Positions 40,701-50,970 of a DNA stretch of 64,000 bases are shown here, piece by piece. How positions within the stretch are numbered: position 1 is the stretch's first letter; each line of letters begins with the position of its first letter. Below the pieces are notes generated by a model. The model was given only the letters and a program-made list of their open reading frames with translations, had not been told where the DNA came from and made no database searches. This DNA comes from Symbiodinium natans (Eukaryota > Sar > Dinophyceae > Suessiales > Symbiodiniaceae). Both the position numbers and the translations under genes were made by a program. The stretch is from contig CAJNDS010000557.1 of assembly GCA_905221605.1 (NCBI GenBank), positions 581,682 to 645,681 on the forward strand, read 5' to 3'.

Positions 40701-41282
40701 GTGCGGGGGAGGGGGGGGGGGGGGGGAGGTGGCTGGGGAAGCCCCCGGGAGGAATCTAAATTATACGGTACACAAATCCACCCATAAACCCCCCGGTTCA
40801 AGCAGAAAGCCCCATTTGAAGAGACCAGCCTGTATAACCTCCACCCTTCACCCTAAACCCGCAAATCTCTAAAACCCTGCACAGCAAGCATCTCAAAACC
40901 GCAGAAACCCTCAAACCATGAAAGCCCCCAAATCCCGAACCTATGAAACGCCATCGAGAAGAATCTGTTGATAGCTACATGGTCCCTTCAGAGGGGCCTT
41001 TTAAAGGGGACCCCTTACATACCCCGTATTATATACCCTATGAAACCCAAGGGCCCGGACTTCAGTACCCCTTTAAAAAAGTACCAGATTAAGGGCCCAT
41101 GTAACTACCCTTTCCTAAACCCTAAACCCTAAACCCTAAACCCTAAACCCTAAACCCCAAACCCCAAACCCTAAACCCTAAACCCTTCGAGGGCCCTACC
41201 AGGCATTCGTTGGCTTCGCACCACTACGGCCGAAGCGGGAAGAGGGAGCCGCATCGCCCTCGCGATCCACCTGGCATCGCGA

Positions 41283-41634
41283 GGGTTTAGGGTTTAGGGT
41301 TTAGGGTTTCGGGTTTAGGGTTTAGGGTTTAGGGTTTAGGGTTTAGGGTTTAGGGTTTAGGGTTTAGGGTTTAGGGTTTAGGGTTTAGGGTTTAGGGTTT
41401 AGGGTTTAGGGGGGGCTCAGAGTTCAGGGTTTTTCGGGCCTCTTGGGGCTTGTTCAGGGTTTGGGCGACTTGTTCAGGGTTTGGGCGGCTTGGGGTCTTG
41501 GGCCGTTTTTCAATAGCAAGCTGTCCGAACCCGAGCCCGAAGACTTCCTCACTCCTGCGTCCCGCACCCCAGACTCTCCAATCATCAACCTCCACGTGCC
41601 AGCACCAATGTCCAACAAAACCAACAAACCCTAA
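41283..41634 (+). CDS. (TTTAGGG)n array (41,283-41,412) and candidate exon (41,505-41,634)
   Basis: The exon reads NSKLSEPEPEDFLTPASRTP..SPIINLHVPAPMSNKTNK. 41,430-41,490 repeats CTTGTTCAGGGTTTGGGCG twice. Next, 41,655-41,837 (NCWVANGLRVGFLGVFWAPA) is also open on plus, and an alternative minus frame exists. Confidence 0.4.
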
Positions 41635-42002
41635 ACCCTAAACCAGCAGGGCTGATGTCAGAACAAAGCAACTGCTGGGTTGCGAATGGGCTGCGAGTGG
41701 GTTTTCTGGGGGTTTTCTGGGCGCCTGCAATCACCCCACCACCCTTGCATGCCAATAGGCCTAAAAGGGGAAAATGGGGTGGGTGTCCTCTGAAGTCGGA
41801 TTCAACCGCTTGTGCATCGAAAACTCTGAGGTCCTGATCCAAAAAAACCTAAACCCTCCATCCCCCGAAAATCTCTGGCGAATAAACCCTGCACTCAGCC
41901 CTGCTCCCGGTGTGGATGCCTGTCTACTTCGGGTCATGTAGTTACTATCTAGGTTTGGAATCTCGGGGCAGTCTCATGGAGTAGCCCAAAACCATAACCC
42001 TA

Positions 42003-42320
42003 AACCCTAAACCCCAAAACCCCAAAAAAACCCAAAACCCCAAAACACCAAAACCCTAAAACCCTAAAACCCTAAAACCCTAAAGCCCTAAAGCCCTAAA
42101 GCCCTAAAACCCTAAAACCCTAAAACCCTAAAACCCTAAAACCCTAAAACCCTAAAACCCTAAAACCCGAAAACCCGAAAACCCTAAAACCCTAAAACCC
42201 TAAAACCCTAAAACCCTAAAACCCTAAAACCCTAAAACCCTAAAACCCTAAAACCCTAAAACCCTAAAACCCTAAAACCCTAAAACCCTAAAACCCTAAA
42301 CCCTAAAACCCTAAAACCGC
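42003..42320 (-). repeat. (CCCTAAAA)n array: an 8-bp variant of the telomere-type unit
   Basis: About 38 units of CCCTAAAA, with blocks of CCCTAAAG and CCCGAAAA and one 7-bp unit at about 42,298. Every other array of the window uses 7-bp units. Confidence 0.95.
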
Positions 42321-42326
42321 GAAAGC

Positions 42327-42587
42327 GAGGCCTCCAGGAAAGGAACAGAGCTGCCGCCCAAGGGGGCGCGGCTCTCGCTGGGGGCACAGACCATGGGCCC
42401 TGGCCGGCAAGCTTGGAGGGCCAAAGGCTCGGTTCCTAGCATTTTGGGGTTTAGGGTTTAGTGTTTAGGGTTTAGGGTTTAGGGTTTATAGACGCCAACC
42501 CTAAACCCTAAACTAGCGGAGACTGCCCTGTCTCTGGAAGTGACCAATCAGCCGCAATCTCAAATTCAAAGGAGAAAGGCTAAGACA
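42327..42587 (+). CDS. Two candidate plus exons
   Basis: 42,327-42,443: ESEASRKGTELPPKGARLSL..TMGPGRQAWRAKGSVPSI. 42,512-42,587: LAETALSLEVTNQPQSQIQR..KTA, then TAA. Arrays flank both. 42,600-42,950 is AT-rich with a G run at 42,727 and no reliable gene. Confidence 0.4.
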
Positions 42588-42955
42588 GCATAATTGAGTT
42601 CGGCCCATACGTATGTATATTGTTCACGTATGTCTATATACATATGTCCCCAAATAGCCGCAGATTGTTCGCCATCTTTCTACATAACGCCGTGTATAGA
42701 TTTGAAGTCCCAATGCTTGTCAGTAAGGGGGGGGGGGGTTCCAGTAGTCAGACAGATAGGATCTCAGGGCTTAGGAAGCGTGTATATTCTTTTGACATGG
42801 ATGATACATCGACTGACAGATACCATGCAATACAATATACAAGAAAAATGTACAATATATGTACTGTATACAATATACGATATGCCGTGTGCAATATGCC
42901 GTATACCGGATACAATATACAATTACATATGCAACACATACACAGACCATATTGG

Positions 42956-43040
42956 CTGATTGATTGAAGCTACAAGATAACCAGCCGACGGCGGGTTGCC
43001 TGAGATGAACGAATCGTCGGCCGGCTCCTTCAAGGCCGTG
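42956..43040 (-). CDS. Candidate minus exon
   Basis: FTALKEPADDSFISGNPPSA..LVASINQP, followed on its upstream side by a short F1 piece (43,043-43,088, TTTACGGTCAGGTACCCCTT). Confidence 0.35.
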
Positions 43041-43107
43041 AAGGGGGTTTACGGTCAGGTACCCCTTATTTCGGAAACCCCCGTATGGGCTTCAAGACAC
43101 TACCGTA

Positions 43108-43655
43108 GGGACAACCTGTTTTGGGCGTTCCTATGATGAGGATTTATGGTACTTCGGGGGATCACTGCTTGTGGAGACTCCTTGTTACTCTTGAACTCCA
43201 GCCTCCAGTCCTTAAACCCCAAACACTAAACCCTGAACAACTGAAACCAAAGGAGTGGGAAGCACTGGGCGTCTCCTTCTCAGCGGCACCGTCAAACATG
43301 CGGCAGCTGGTTCCAATCTGACACAGACGAGGCACGACTAGACACTGGCACGGCTAAGCAGATTCTAGAAGCCATGTCCAGGCCAGCATGCGCCACACAA
43401 AGCCCATCTCAGCCGGGTGCCGGCAGCGCGGGCAAGTCGTCGGCAAGCCTCCGGTCCTGCAAGAAACCCAGATGACGCCTTCGACACCGGTGGCTTGAGC
43501 CCTCGGAGCGGACAGGCCTGGCTAGTCACGAAGGAGAACTGCTGGCAGTCGAGCTGCTTCACCTCTGCTTTGCTGCGTCTGCTGACCCCCAGAGGTTTGC
43601 GCAGCTGCGGAATGTCTGCGGGCTATTTCGTTGGGGCCCTACGGCTTGCTGACCC
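43108..43655 (+). CDS. Candidate plus exons
   Basis: 43,108-43,190: VGTTCFGRSYDEDLWYFGGS..VETPCYS. 43,250-43,321: KEWEALGVSFSAAPSNMRQL. 43,512-43,655: HEGELLAVELLHLCFAASAD..FAQLRNVCGLFRWGPTA. On minus, 43,470-43,350 is also protein-like (GLPTTCPRCRHPAEMGFVWR), so strands may alternate here. Confidence 0.4.
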
Positions 43656-43924
43656 AGCATGCCCAACAACGGCGCCCCGACGTATCAGAGCCCAAGCCCT
43701 GCAGTCTTTCAGAACCTTTCAGGAACCCTAAACCCCAAACCCTAAACCCTAAACCATAAACCCTAAACCCGAAACCCTAAACCCTAAAACCTAAGCCCTA
43801 AACGGTGCATTGGAGGGCTGCCGGGGCCCTGGCACAGGCTTGCCGGCAGTCTGCAAGACTCTTCAAGCCATCTGGGCGCAACTCTTCGGGCGTGGCTTGG
43901 ACTGCTGCTAGTCTGGGGCACTGA

Positions 43925-44325
43925 TGTATACTACAATATAATGCAATGTAATATAATTTAATATAATATAATATAACATAGCATAACAAAATATAACAAA
44001 ATATCATACAATGTAATACAATATAATATAACATGATATAACATAATGTCATATAAAATCATATCATATCATATCATATAGTATAATAAAATATCATATC
44101 ATATCATAGAATTTAATGCAATATAATACACTATATTATCATAGAATATAATACAATATAATACAATGTATTATAATATAATACGATATAATGCACTATA
44201 ATATAATATAATAAAATTACTGTCATAGCGTATTATTTCATATAACATAATGTGATATAATATAGTATAATATAATGTGATATAACGTGTTTAACTGGGT
44301 TTACTCATGTATTGTACTGCAATAT

Positions 44326-44392
<67 letters not shown>
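43925..44392. repeat. TATAATA-rich stretch and (ATG)n array (44,325-44,392)
   Basis: About 360 bp of AT-only satellite-like DNA, then about 22 ATG/GAT units. Poly-Met, poly-Asp and poly-His frames are artefacts. The island 43,805-43,920 before it is open on both strands. Confidence 0.95.
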
Positions 44393-44619
44393 CAGGGTAT
44401 CTGAACAGAGGTGTGACCAAACCCCCACGCATGCCAGGCCCTTCGCGAAGCAAACCGAGCAACAGCAGCCTGTAGTGACCCCCGCGTGACAGAAGCTGTG
44501 GGTTCCTGCGCTTTGCGCCGGCCCCGGCACTTTTGCGCGAGGCTAACCCGTGCATGTGGTAAAGTCCCTTGTCCCTTGTCAATAGAGGCTGCACTAAAAA
44601 TTCTTGGCATAATTACTAA

Positions 44620-44823
44620 CATAATGTAGAAGCAAGCCCAATTAAAACAGTCAATCGGCCCAATCGGCACCGTGAAGAAAGGTGCGAGGTCCTTGCTCCT
44701 TGCCTGCACTTCGGCAGGGGAAAGGCCACCAAAGAACCCTTTCACTGCTGCCTCATTGCACTGCTGGGACAGGGGCCCAGGCATCACAGCAGCTAAAAGA
44801 CCCATCTTCTCATGCACCAGCTT
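44620..44823 (-). CDS. Candidate exon, unidentified
   Basis: KLVHEKMGLLAAVMPGPLSQ.., ..EAAVKGFFGGLSPAEVQA.., ..KDLAPFFTVPIGPIDCF: a well-formed helical segment of about 66 residues with good codon composition. No family recognised. Confidence 0.5.
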
Positions 44824-44828
44824 AAAGC

Positions 44829-45655
44829 TTGAGGCGCCCAGATGAGGGCTCCATGGGCTATGTTACAATGCGGCATTTTTTTGGCAAAGTCTCTCAGTCG
44901 TCAATATTCAGGCTCACTGAGTGGATACGCCAACATGGAAGAAAACTGTCGATCGACCAGCTCTCCTTACAGGCGCTTGCGCGGCTCTTACCGAATTCGG
45001 GTAGTTCGGCGGGCCCTGCAGACTCTACCCACTGAAGTTTCACAGGCCTAGCATAGGCACGACATATGACAGACCAACATACATGCGTCGATGCAAGCCC
45101 ATGTTCAGCTCCAGAAACTCGTCACGACTCATACGAGATTGCAACAGCATACCTGACTAATTGGCATGTGTTGCAACGCATCCTGTGCGACAAATGACAA
45201 GGGCTCTACAATATCCCGAAACCCTAAACCCTAAACCCTAAACCCTAAACCCTAGACCCTCTAAACCTTGAAATCCCAGTTTCGTGAGCCGTGCGGTCGC
45301 AGATCCGCAGTCATGCCCATCTCTTTCCTTGCGTTGCGCGGGCTGAGGGATGCACTTCATCCTTCTGCTATCTTGCGGCCTGGAGCCCCGCTGAAGTTGT
45401 TTGCTAATGAATCTTATATTATATTGTATTATATTATATTGTATTACATGATATTATATTATCTTACATTATATTATATTATGTTATATCATGTTCTATT
45501 GTACTTTACTTTTTTTTTCTTTACTTTATTTTCCTGAATGCAGGCTCGAGCATCATCTTTTGGCAGGTCCGGTCCAAGGCCTGCGCAGTGAGCGTGCAGC
45601 ACTTCCTTGGTCACATCGCGGTCAGAACCCCGTGTACCGGAGATTACTCCACCAA
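44829..45655 (+). CDS. Three candidate plus exons
   Basis: 44,829-45,035: EGSMGYVTMRHFFGKVSQSS.., ..FRLTEWIRQHGRKLSIDQ... 45,268-45,411: FREPCGRRSAVMPISFLALR..HPSAILRPGAPLKLF. 45,544-45,655, after a model acceptor (TTTCTTTACTTTATTTTCCTGAATGCAG in pieces): SSIIFWQVRSKACAVSVQHF..HIAVRTPCTGDYSTN. The AT-rich 45,412-45,540 is the intron between the last two. Confidence 0.45.
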
Positions 45656-45760
45656 TTGCTTAAGAACCCCCCCAAAAATGTAAACAAAATAAAAAAATCT
45701 TCCTTACAAGGGGAATAAACGGATTATTGTTTTCTATTTTTCGGGGCGTTCTTATGCAAA
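45656..45760. mobile_element. Palindromic element, family F3 (copy 2)
   Basis: TTGCTTAAGAACCCCCCCAA at the left and GGGGCGTTCTTATGCAA at the right; AT-rich centre with AATCTTCCTTACAAGGGGAA. It begins at the last codon of the exon above. A half copy (TTGCTTAAGAAACCC, TTCTTCCTTATTTAGGGAAA) starts at 45,899, preceded by the coding-like HSKAVLAAAQVLVRVLPTRT on plus. Confidence 0.7.
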
Positions 45761-45960
45761 TAGTAGTACTGGGGCAGCCCCGGAACAGGAGCAGCTTCCG
45801 TAGCAGCTAGCGGCGCCCTAATTGAGCTTTGGCCATAGCAAGGCGGTGTTGGCTGCAGCACAGGTTCTTGTGAGAGTTCTACCAACCAGAACTACTAATT
45901 GCTTAAGAAACCCGTAAAAACAACAAATATTCTTCCTTATTTAGGGAAATATGGGGAATA

Positions 45961-46536
45961 TCATCTTATTCTGAGACAAGTCGGTAAGACCGCAATACTC
46001 ACCGAAGCGTCGTGTCGACATGCCAGTTGACCGCCACGGGCGAGCAGACCTCTGTAGTCTGTAGCTGCTAGAACCAAAGTCGCGACACTGACCAGCAGGA
46101 AAAACACCCGTGCCTTGTTGTCGAATGAGGGCCCTGTGGTAGAGCCGACGTACCGAACCTGGTTCCCGCGAGGTGGGCTGCGCAAGGATCCCAGAGCCAC
46201 CCCTCCCGGCCCATTCCTGCAACCTACAATCTTACAACATCCACCTTTGTCAGGCCCAACAAACCGAAACTCGGCTCCGACAACACATTTTTGTCTTGGA
46301 CTGCTGCAGTAGATCGGGAGTGGCCCGGGCACGTCTGGCTGCGATAGTGCTGACTGGGGAAAGGCAAGGCTCGTTTCATGCTTTCCCCGCACTCTCTGCG
46401 AGTGCACAAGGCTGAGGCACAGGTTTTTTTCGCTGCTGCACAAGCTGAGAACCCTGGCATCACACTTCTTACCGATGTCTCGAGGCTGGAAAGACAACAT
46501 CTGAGGCAACTTGGTCTCGGGAGTCACCTCGAACAA
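45961..46536 (-). CDS. Unidentified protein with one membrane segment, 191 codons in one exon
   Basis: Open without ATG from an acceptor-like CCAG at 46,538 (..LFEVTPETKLPQMLSFQPRD..) to TAG at 45,961. It includes KCVVGAEFRFVGPDKGGCCK, a hydrophobic helix ARVFFLLVSVATLVLAAT (about residue 145) and a short cysteine-bearing tail. The frame is the longest single-exon coding frame of the mosaic and has no close competitor on plus. Probably a membrane-anchored protein, last exon. Confidence 0.5.
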   Translation of the reverse strand: MFEVTPETKLPQMLSFQPRDIGKKCDARVLSLCSSEKNLCLSLVHSQRVRGKHETSLAFPQSALSQPDVPGPLPIYCSSPRQKCVVGAEFRFVGPDKGGCCKIVGCRNGPGGVALGSLRSPPRGNQVRYVGSTTGPSFDNKARVFFLLVSVATLVLAATDYRGLLARGGQLACRHDASVSIAVLPTCLRIR

Positions 46537-46620
46537 GCCTGGTTACACCCCTACTCTCCAGAAGCTCATCTGGCACTGGACCCGTACACCCTAAACCCTA
46601 AGCCCTAAACCATACCTAAA

Positions 46621-47162
46621 CCCAAAAAACCGAGGAAGCGCACCATCGCAAAGCTGAGAAGCTGCGTTTCCCAAGTCCGGAGCCCGCCACTGCTCGACGA
46701 AGTTGTCATAATCCTTGGCCACGGCAGTCAGTTCTCGTCTCATCGGCCTCTCAACCCTAAAGCCAAAGCCCTAAGCCCTAAGCCCTAAGCCCTAAGCCCT
46801 AAGCCCTAAGCCCTAAGCCCTTAACCCTAAACCCTGAAACCTACACTCCAGCATCAACCTCTAAGCCACGGAGCTCTCTCCACTTCATGCTCTGTCTTCA
46901 AGGTCTCATCGTTGATGATGCGGCACACCTGCACATCACGACACTGAACCCTCCCCGGCCCCAACATATCCAACCGAGGGTTGAGGATGTTGATGGTCTA
47001 CTAAACTTCATAGTCTCGTCTGGGAGGGGTTCCGATATCATGATTGTGAGCCTGCTTTTTTTTCCTTCTGGGAAGGGGGAAAAGTCTGAGGCACGGTTTC
47101 GAGAACTGTATAGGCAGATGAGGTCAAGCCGCCTGCCCGCGAACGATGGCCATCGGATTTGA
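46621..47162 (+). CDS. Two candidate plus exons
   Basis: 46,621-46,755: KKPRKRTIAKLRSCVSQVRS..LLDEVVIILGHGSQFS. 46,887-47,162: LIVDDAAHLHITTLNPPRPQ.., ..EDVDGLLNFIVSSGRGSD.., ..FRELYRQMRSSRLPAND. Between them is a (CCCTAAG)n-rich array (46,764-46,835). 47,215-47,420 holds degenerate repeats and a TA stretch. Confidence 0.4.
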
Positions 47163-47465
47163 TGATCGGTTGAACGCCTGGTCAAGACCGCTGTAGAGCC
47201 GGAACCTGGGGGGAGTTGAGTTTAGGGTTTAGGGTTTAGGGCTTAGGGGTTTGGGCTTTGGGTTTTGGGTTTGGGGTTTAGGATTAGGTGACATGACTAA
47301 TCAGGTCAGGGTCACAAATTTCATATACGTTCTTATATATATATGTATCATATATATATGTAGTTAGGTCATTATGAACCAGATAAGGATAATAATTCGA
47401 ATGTTTTTAGGGTTTTAGGGTTTACTTGATGTAGGGTCTACAGTGCTTGGGGATTCTCAAGTGCC

Positions 47466-48117
47466 TCACATGGGGTGGTGATCTGCATTCCCTATAAATC
47501 AATGAGGAAGACCATGAGGGGGCCAAAGGACATGAGCATGAGTCCGTAAGTCCTAATGGGGTTGCACGGAGGGACGTAGGGGTGCCGAGTGCAAGGATGT
47601 CTTGGGCATTCGCCACCAAGCGTGCACGTGAAGCACATGATCTGCCCATGATATCTACCCACTTACAGGCTCTCTGATGCTCGAGAAGCTCGTTCGAGAG
47701 CGGCCCCGCAGAGGAGAAGACCCAGTGGAATTCGTAGGTGTAGCCCACCTGGAGGGCAGGGAGGGGCCGCCTTTTGGGAGCTCTGCAGCGGGTCCCACAC
47801 AGGCCTGGGCATCCTCACAGTGCTTGAAATGGTATGGCTTCAGGTGGTCGTCGTAGCCCCTGGATGGGAGATGTGTCACCCAGACAGCACATCTAGCTTC
47901 CCAACCCGCCTCAAGATCCAAAAAAAAGACGACAGACCCCCCCCCCCAACACCAAAGAGTAGCTCAAACCACGCCCCCCCGCGCGACCCACCCCCAATAT
48001 GGCTCATTGCGAGGCGAGGCGCCGGAGGTTGCAGAAGAAGCCCGGCTGCACCTCTGGCACCAGGGGCTGGCCATCCCACTTCGGAGGGCCAGGACCTGGT
48101 TGAACCCATGGTGCCGG

Positions 48118-48152
<35 letters not shown>

Positions 48153-49845
48153 GTACATATATGCATATTCTTATTTATTTATCTATTTATGTATTTTATG
48201 TATTTATTTATGAACATATTATGCATATATTATGACTATTGAGTTATTGATATATGTATTGATGTATTTCTTTCTTTATGTATTTGTTTATGTGTGTAAG
48301 GCATGTATTCTACGATATTACGAATATTCTACTAGACCACGGCACCCCCCGAACCAACCAACCGATCCGGACCTGATCTACACAATCTACACAAACTCAC
48401 GAAAGCAGCTCAGACTGCGCAAGGCATTGTTGAATCCAGCCACGATGGCGGCGATGCTTTCCAACCGGGATGTCATACTCGCCCTTGCTGTAGTGCTCAG
48501 CACCCAGGTGCCAATGAAGGTTCACCTGGTGGAGAGGTCCCACATGGCCCCACGCTCTCCCACTCCCCTCAATCCTTTCGCACCTGGATGAACTCTTTGA
48601 TGGAGCCGCCATCCAGAGGCTCATACCTCGCCGGCATCTCACCCACAAACCTGCAGCCACAGTCTGCCCATGAGCTGTGAACGCAGCATGACAGTGCAAT
48701 ACACAGTGGTACCTCTAAACCCTAAACCCTAAACCCTCCATCCTAAGCCCTAAGCCCTAAGCCCTAAATCCTAAATCCGAAACCCTAAATGAAACCCGAA
48801 ACCCTAAACTAAACCAAGCCGAGGAGCCCTGGGGTTACCTCTCGAGGAGACTGTGGCTCCGCATCCTCACCTTCGATGCACCATGAGCCGGAACCCATTC
48901 GCCCAAGGAAACCCACAGGAGGGGCTTCTGAGAGGGAAGAAGGGGCTTAAGAGGGCCCCAAAAACCCCAGAGTAGATTTAGGATACCTCAAGTTTGCAGC
49001 AAGAAGGGCTCCTACTTAGGCGAATCAAGGGCTCCTGGGCTGCCCTTCGTTGCAAGCATGCGGCAAGCGAGATGGTCGGAACGAACGCCTTGCAACTCTG
49101 CCTGCAGAAGATTGCATGGTCAGGATGGAGAGCACTGTGTGTGTGTGTCTGTAAGATGTGGGAAAAAAACCCAAACCGTAAGGGACGCGATAAGCGGAAA
49201 ATCGCTGACCAACCCCGAGAGTGCAAGCCATTCCTGGTTTCAGTCAAGGGGATCGGTTTACGCCACGGCTTTCTGCAAACCGAAGTGCACTTTGAGTGCA
49301 TCAGGATGCATCAGGTCGACAGGATTATATTGTTGCAAGCGGTTCTTGAGTTGGCCAACTGCCAACGGTAAGCTCACACCCAAAGCTCAGCAAACTCCTC
49401 GTTTCACGGTCCAGGCAGCGCTTGACCTCGAAGAGTCCTAAACACCTCTCAAAACATCAGCATTCAGCGCACTTCGCGGCATGACCTCGTCTGAATCCGT
49501 GGTGACATTGCTCTTGAGGACTTCATGGCTGCGCACCTGCCTGAGAGCATTGCCGGAAACTGGCACATGGGACATCAACGTCTCCAGTTAAGTGACCACC
49601 CCCCGTTGTGTTAGCAATTGAGCGGATGCCTACGGAACCCGTGGCAGTTACCTTCTTCAGACGTGCATGAACTAGCCTAAGGACTTGTCTTCCATGTGTG
49701 TCAACCGGGTAAAGACAAAGGCAGCCGTGCAACCCAGCGGCTTCAACTGCACAAACAGCGTCTCCTCTGCAGCGGCGCACTCGCGGCACTCCGCAGATGC
49801 CCCCGAGCAGGCCAGGCAGAGCACGAGGGCAGCGAGGCGGAGCAT
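47466..49845 (-). CDS. Delta-class carbonic anhydrase, secreted, 13 exons
   Basis: Zinc enzyme interconverting CO2 and bicarbonate; secreted forms feed inorganic carbon to the cell. Exons on minus: 49,706-49,845; 49,580-49,676; 49,456-49,536; 49,378-49,426; 49,267-49,358; 49,016-49,101; 48,871-48,927; 48,584-48,674; 48,444-48,525; 48,011-48,095; 47,805-47,859; 47,667-47,748; 47,466-47,491. Their sum is 1,023 nt, 340 aa plus TGA, with every junction in phase. A signal peptide MLRLAALVLCLACSGASA opens the protein. The catalytic region reads FVGEMPARYEPLDGGSIKEF then VNLHWHLGAEHYSKGEYD with the three zinc histidines (HWH..H); near the end comes VGYTYEFHWVFSSAGP. These motifs are typical of delta enzymes. 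Introns: 29, 43, 29, 19, 165, 88, 196, 58, 348, 151 (GC-AG), 56, 175 nt. The start is the first ATG before the signal peptide. The N-terminal exons (before 48,930) rest on open frames, not on family similarity; the shortest introns could be indels. Confidence 0.8.
48675..48870 (-). other. Carbonic anhydrase intron 7 filled with telomere-type repeats
   Basis: Donor AG/GTGAGG, acceptor GCGTTCACAG/C, phase 2. About 110 of 196 nt (48,716-48,826) are TTTAGGG, CTTAGGG and TTTCGGG units in sense orientation. The neighbouring exons encode LMVHR and SSWADCGCRF, contiguous in the enzyme. Confidence 0.75.
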
Positions 49846-49977
49846 GGACGCTTTCGGTTCAGTGGCTTGAGCCGCGCCTGAAACGGCACCCCCTCCCCTG
49901 TAAACCCCAAACCCTAAACCCTAAACCTGAATCCTTTCTCACGGAACCATGAGGAACATTGAGGAACCTTTACAGAC

Positions 49978-50055
49978 TCAGAGGTCGGGCTCGGCAGCTT
50001 TTGCCTGAGGCTCGCACGCGTGATTTTCAGCGGGTCGCCACGGAACCTTCAAAGG
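49978..50055 (-). CDS. Candidate exon downstream of the 50.2-50.5 kb gene
   Basis: RFRGDPLKITRASLRQKLPS..TSE on minus, between the G tract and the carbonic anhydrase gene. Confidence 0.3.
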   Translation of the reverse strand, partial: PLKVPWRPAENHACEPQAKAAEPDL

Positions 50056-50082
50056 CATGATCCACCGGAGAGGCAGCTTGTG

Positions 50083-50160
50083 TGGGGGGGGGGGGGGGGG
50101 GGGTGGGGGGGGGGGGGGGGGGTGGGGTGGGGGGGGGGGGGGGGGTGGGGGGGGGGGGGA
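50083..50160 (+). repeat. G-rich run (about 78 bases)
   Basis: Almost only G with isolated T, on the intron side of the next gene. Confidence 0.95.
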
Positions 50161-50162
50161 GG

Positions 50163-50486
50163 GCGGAGGTCGGTGAGGAGCGCTAGATGTGCAAAGCCCT
50201 GGACCTGTCTTGGCATCCCAGATGCGAATACCATCACATGGCCGACATGAGGTAGCCCCAGTACCACAACTTTTGATTCGAGGCTGCCTGGTTCCAGGTA
50301 CATCACAGACACTGAAGGACCTGAGCACATGAACGTCGTGGAACGTCGTGGACCGTAGTGGACCGTAGTAGTGGAATGTAAGAATGCATCCTGCACTTTG
50401 TGTTCCCTCCGTTGGGATGCCGACCCCTGCGCTCCTCGCCAAAGGAGAAAGAGAAAGGGCAGGGGAAACGATACCATGGCCCTCAT
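50163..50486 (-). CDS. Start of a secreted or membrane protein gene, unidentified
   Basis: ATG at 50,484-50,486 opens MRAMVSFPLPFLFLLWRGAQ GSA, a signal peptide. The frame continues through a small tandem repeat (50,331-50,372, GAACGTCGTG/GACCGTAGTG units) into SVSVMYLEPGSLESKVVVLG..HVGHVMVFASGMPRQVQG..HLALLTD, then the G tract. The frame is open further upstream, so the start is inferred from the signal peptide. Confidence 0.45.
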
Positions 50487-50970
50487 TGCTTTGGAGAAGC
50501 CTAGACGAAGGGGGCCCTTCTGGGGGAGTTTGGATTTCAAACTTCGAGCGGGACCAGAATTTGCTGCAGTCGTCTGGGAGTGCTGGCAGGTGCTTCTGTC
50601 AGGGCTGACTGCGTTCTCGGCCGTGAGCTGCGCATGATCGGTGGCTTCATGGTATTCGTGGTATGGCTCGGGCAAAACGGGGCCGAAGCGAAGTGAGCTG
50701 AGATCCACCAGTCTCGGAGCTCTAAGTATATATGTGTGTGGTGAACATATACACATGGTGCATGCATGTGTATGCAAAGAAGTACAGGCAGTGTGGACTT
50801 CATCCCATTGCAGGCGAGGGCGCGGCGTTCTCTCATCCACTGCCTTGTCCTACCTGAAACCCTACTTGGCCCCAAGAGCGACGTGCCGCTCAGGAGCCCG
50901 TAAAAGCGCTGCATCCAAGTTTAACCTGGTGAAACGCGCGTAGCCACGTGCCCTTGCACGATGGACAAGG

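Noticed and set aside
44287-44594. Poly-Met, poly-Asp, poly-Ser and poly-His ORFs
   Set aside because: All six frames of an (ATG)n microsatellite.
46898-47185. Minus ORF opposite the 46,887-47,162 plus island
   Set aside because: The plus frame has better amino-acid composition; minus kept only as an alternative.
49866-49873. Spliced-leader relic (GGCTCAAG) just upstream of the carbonic anhydrase ATG
   Set aside because: Only 8 bases match; about two copies are expected by chance. Position is suggestive but not enough.
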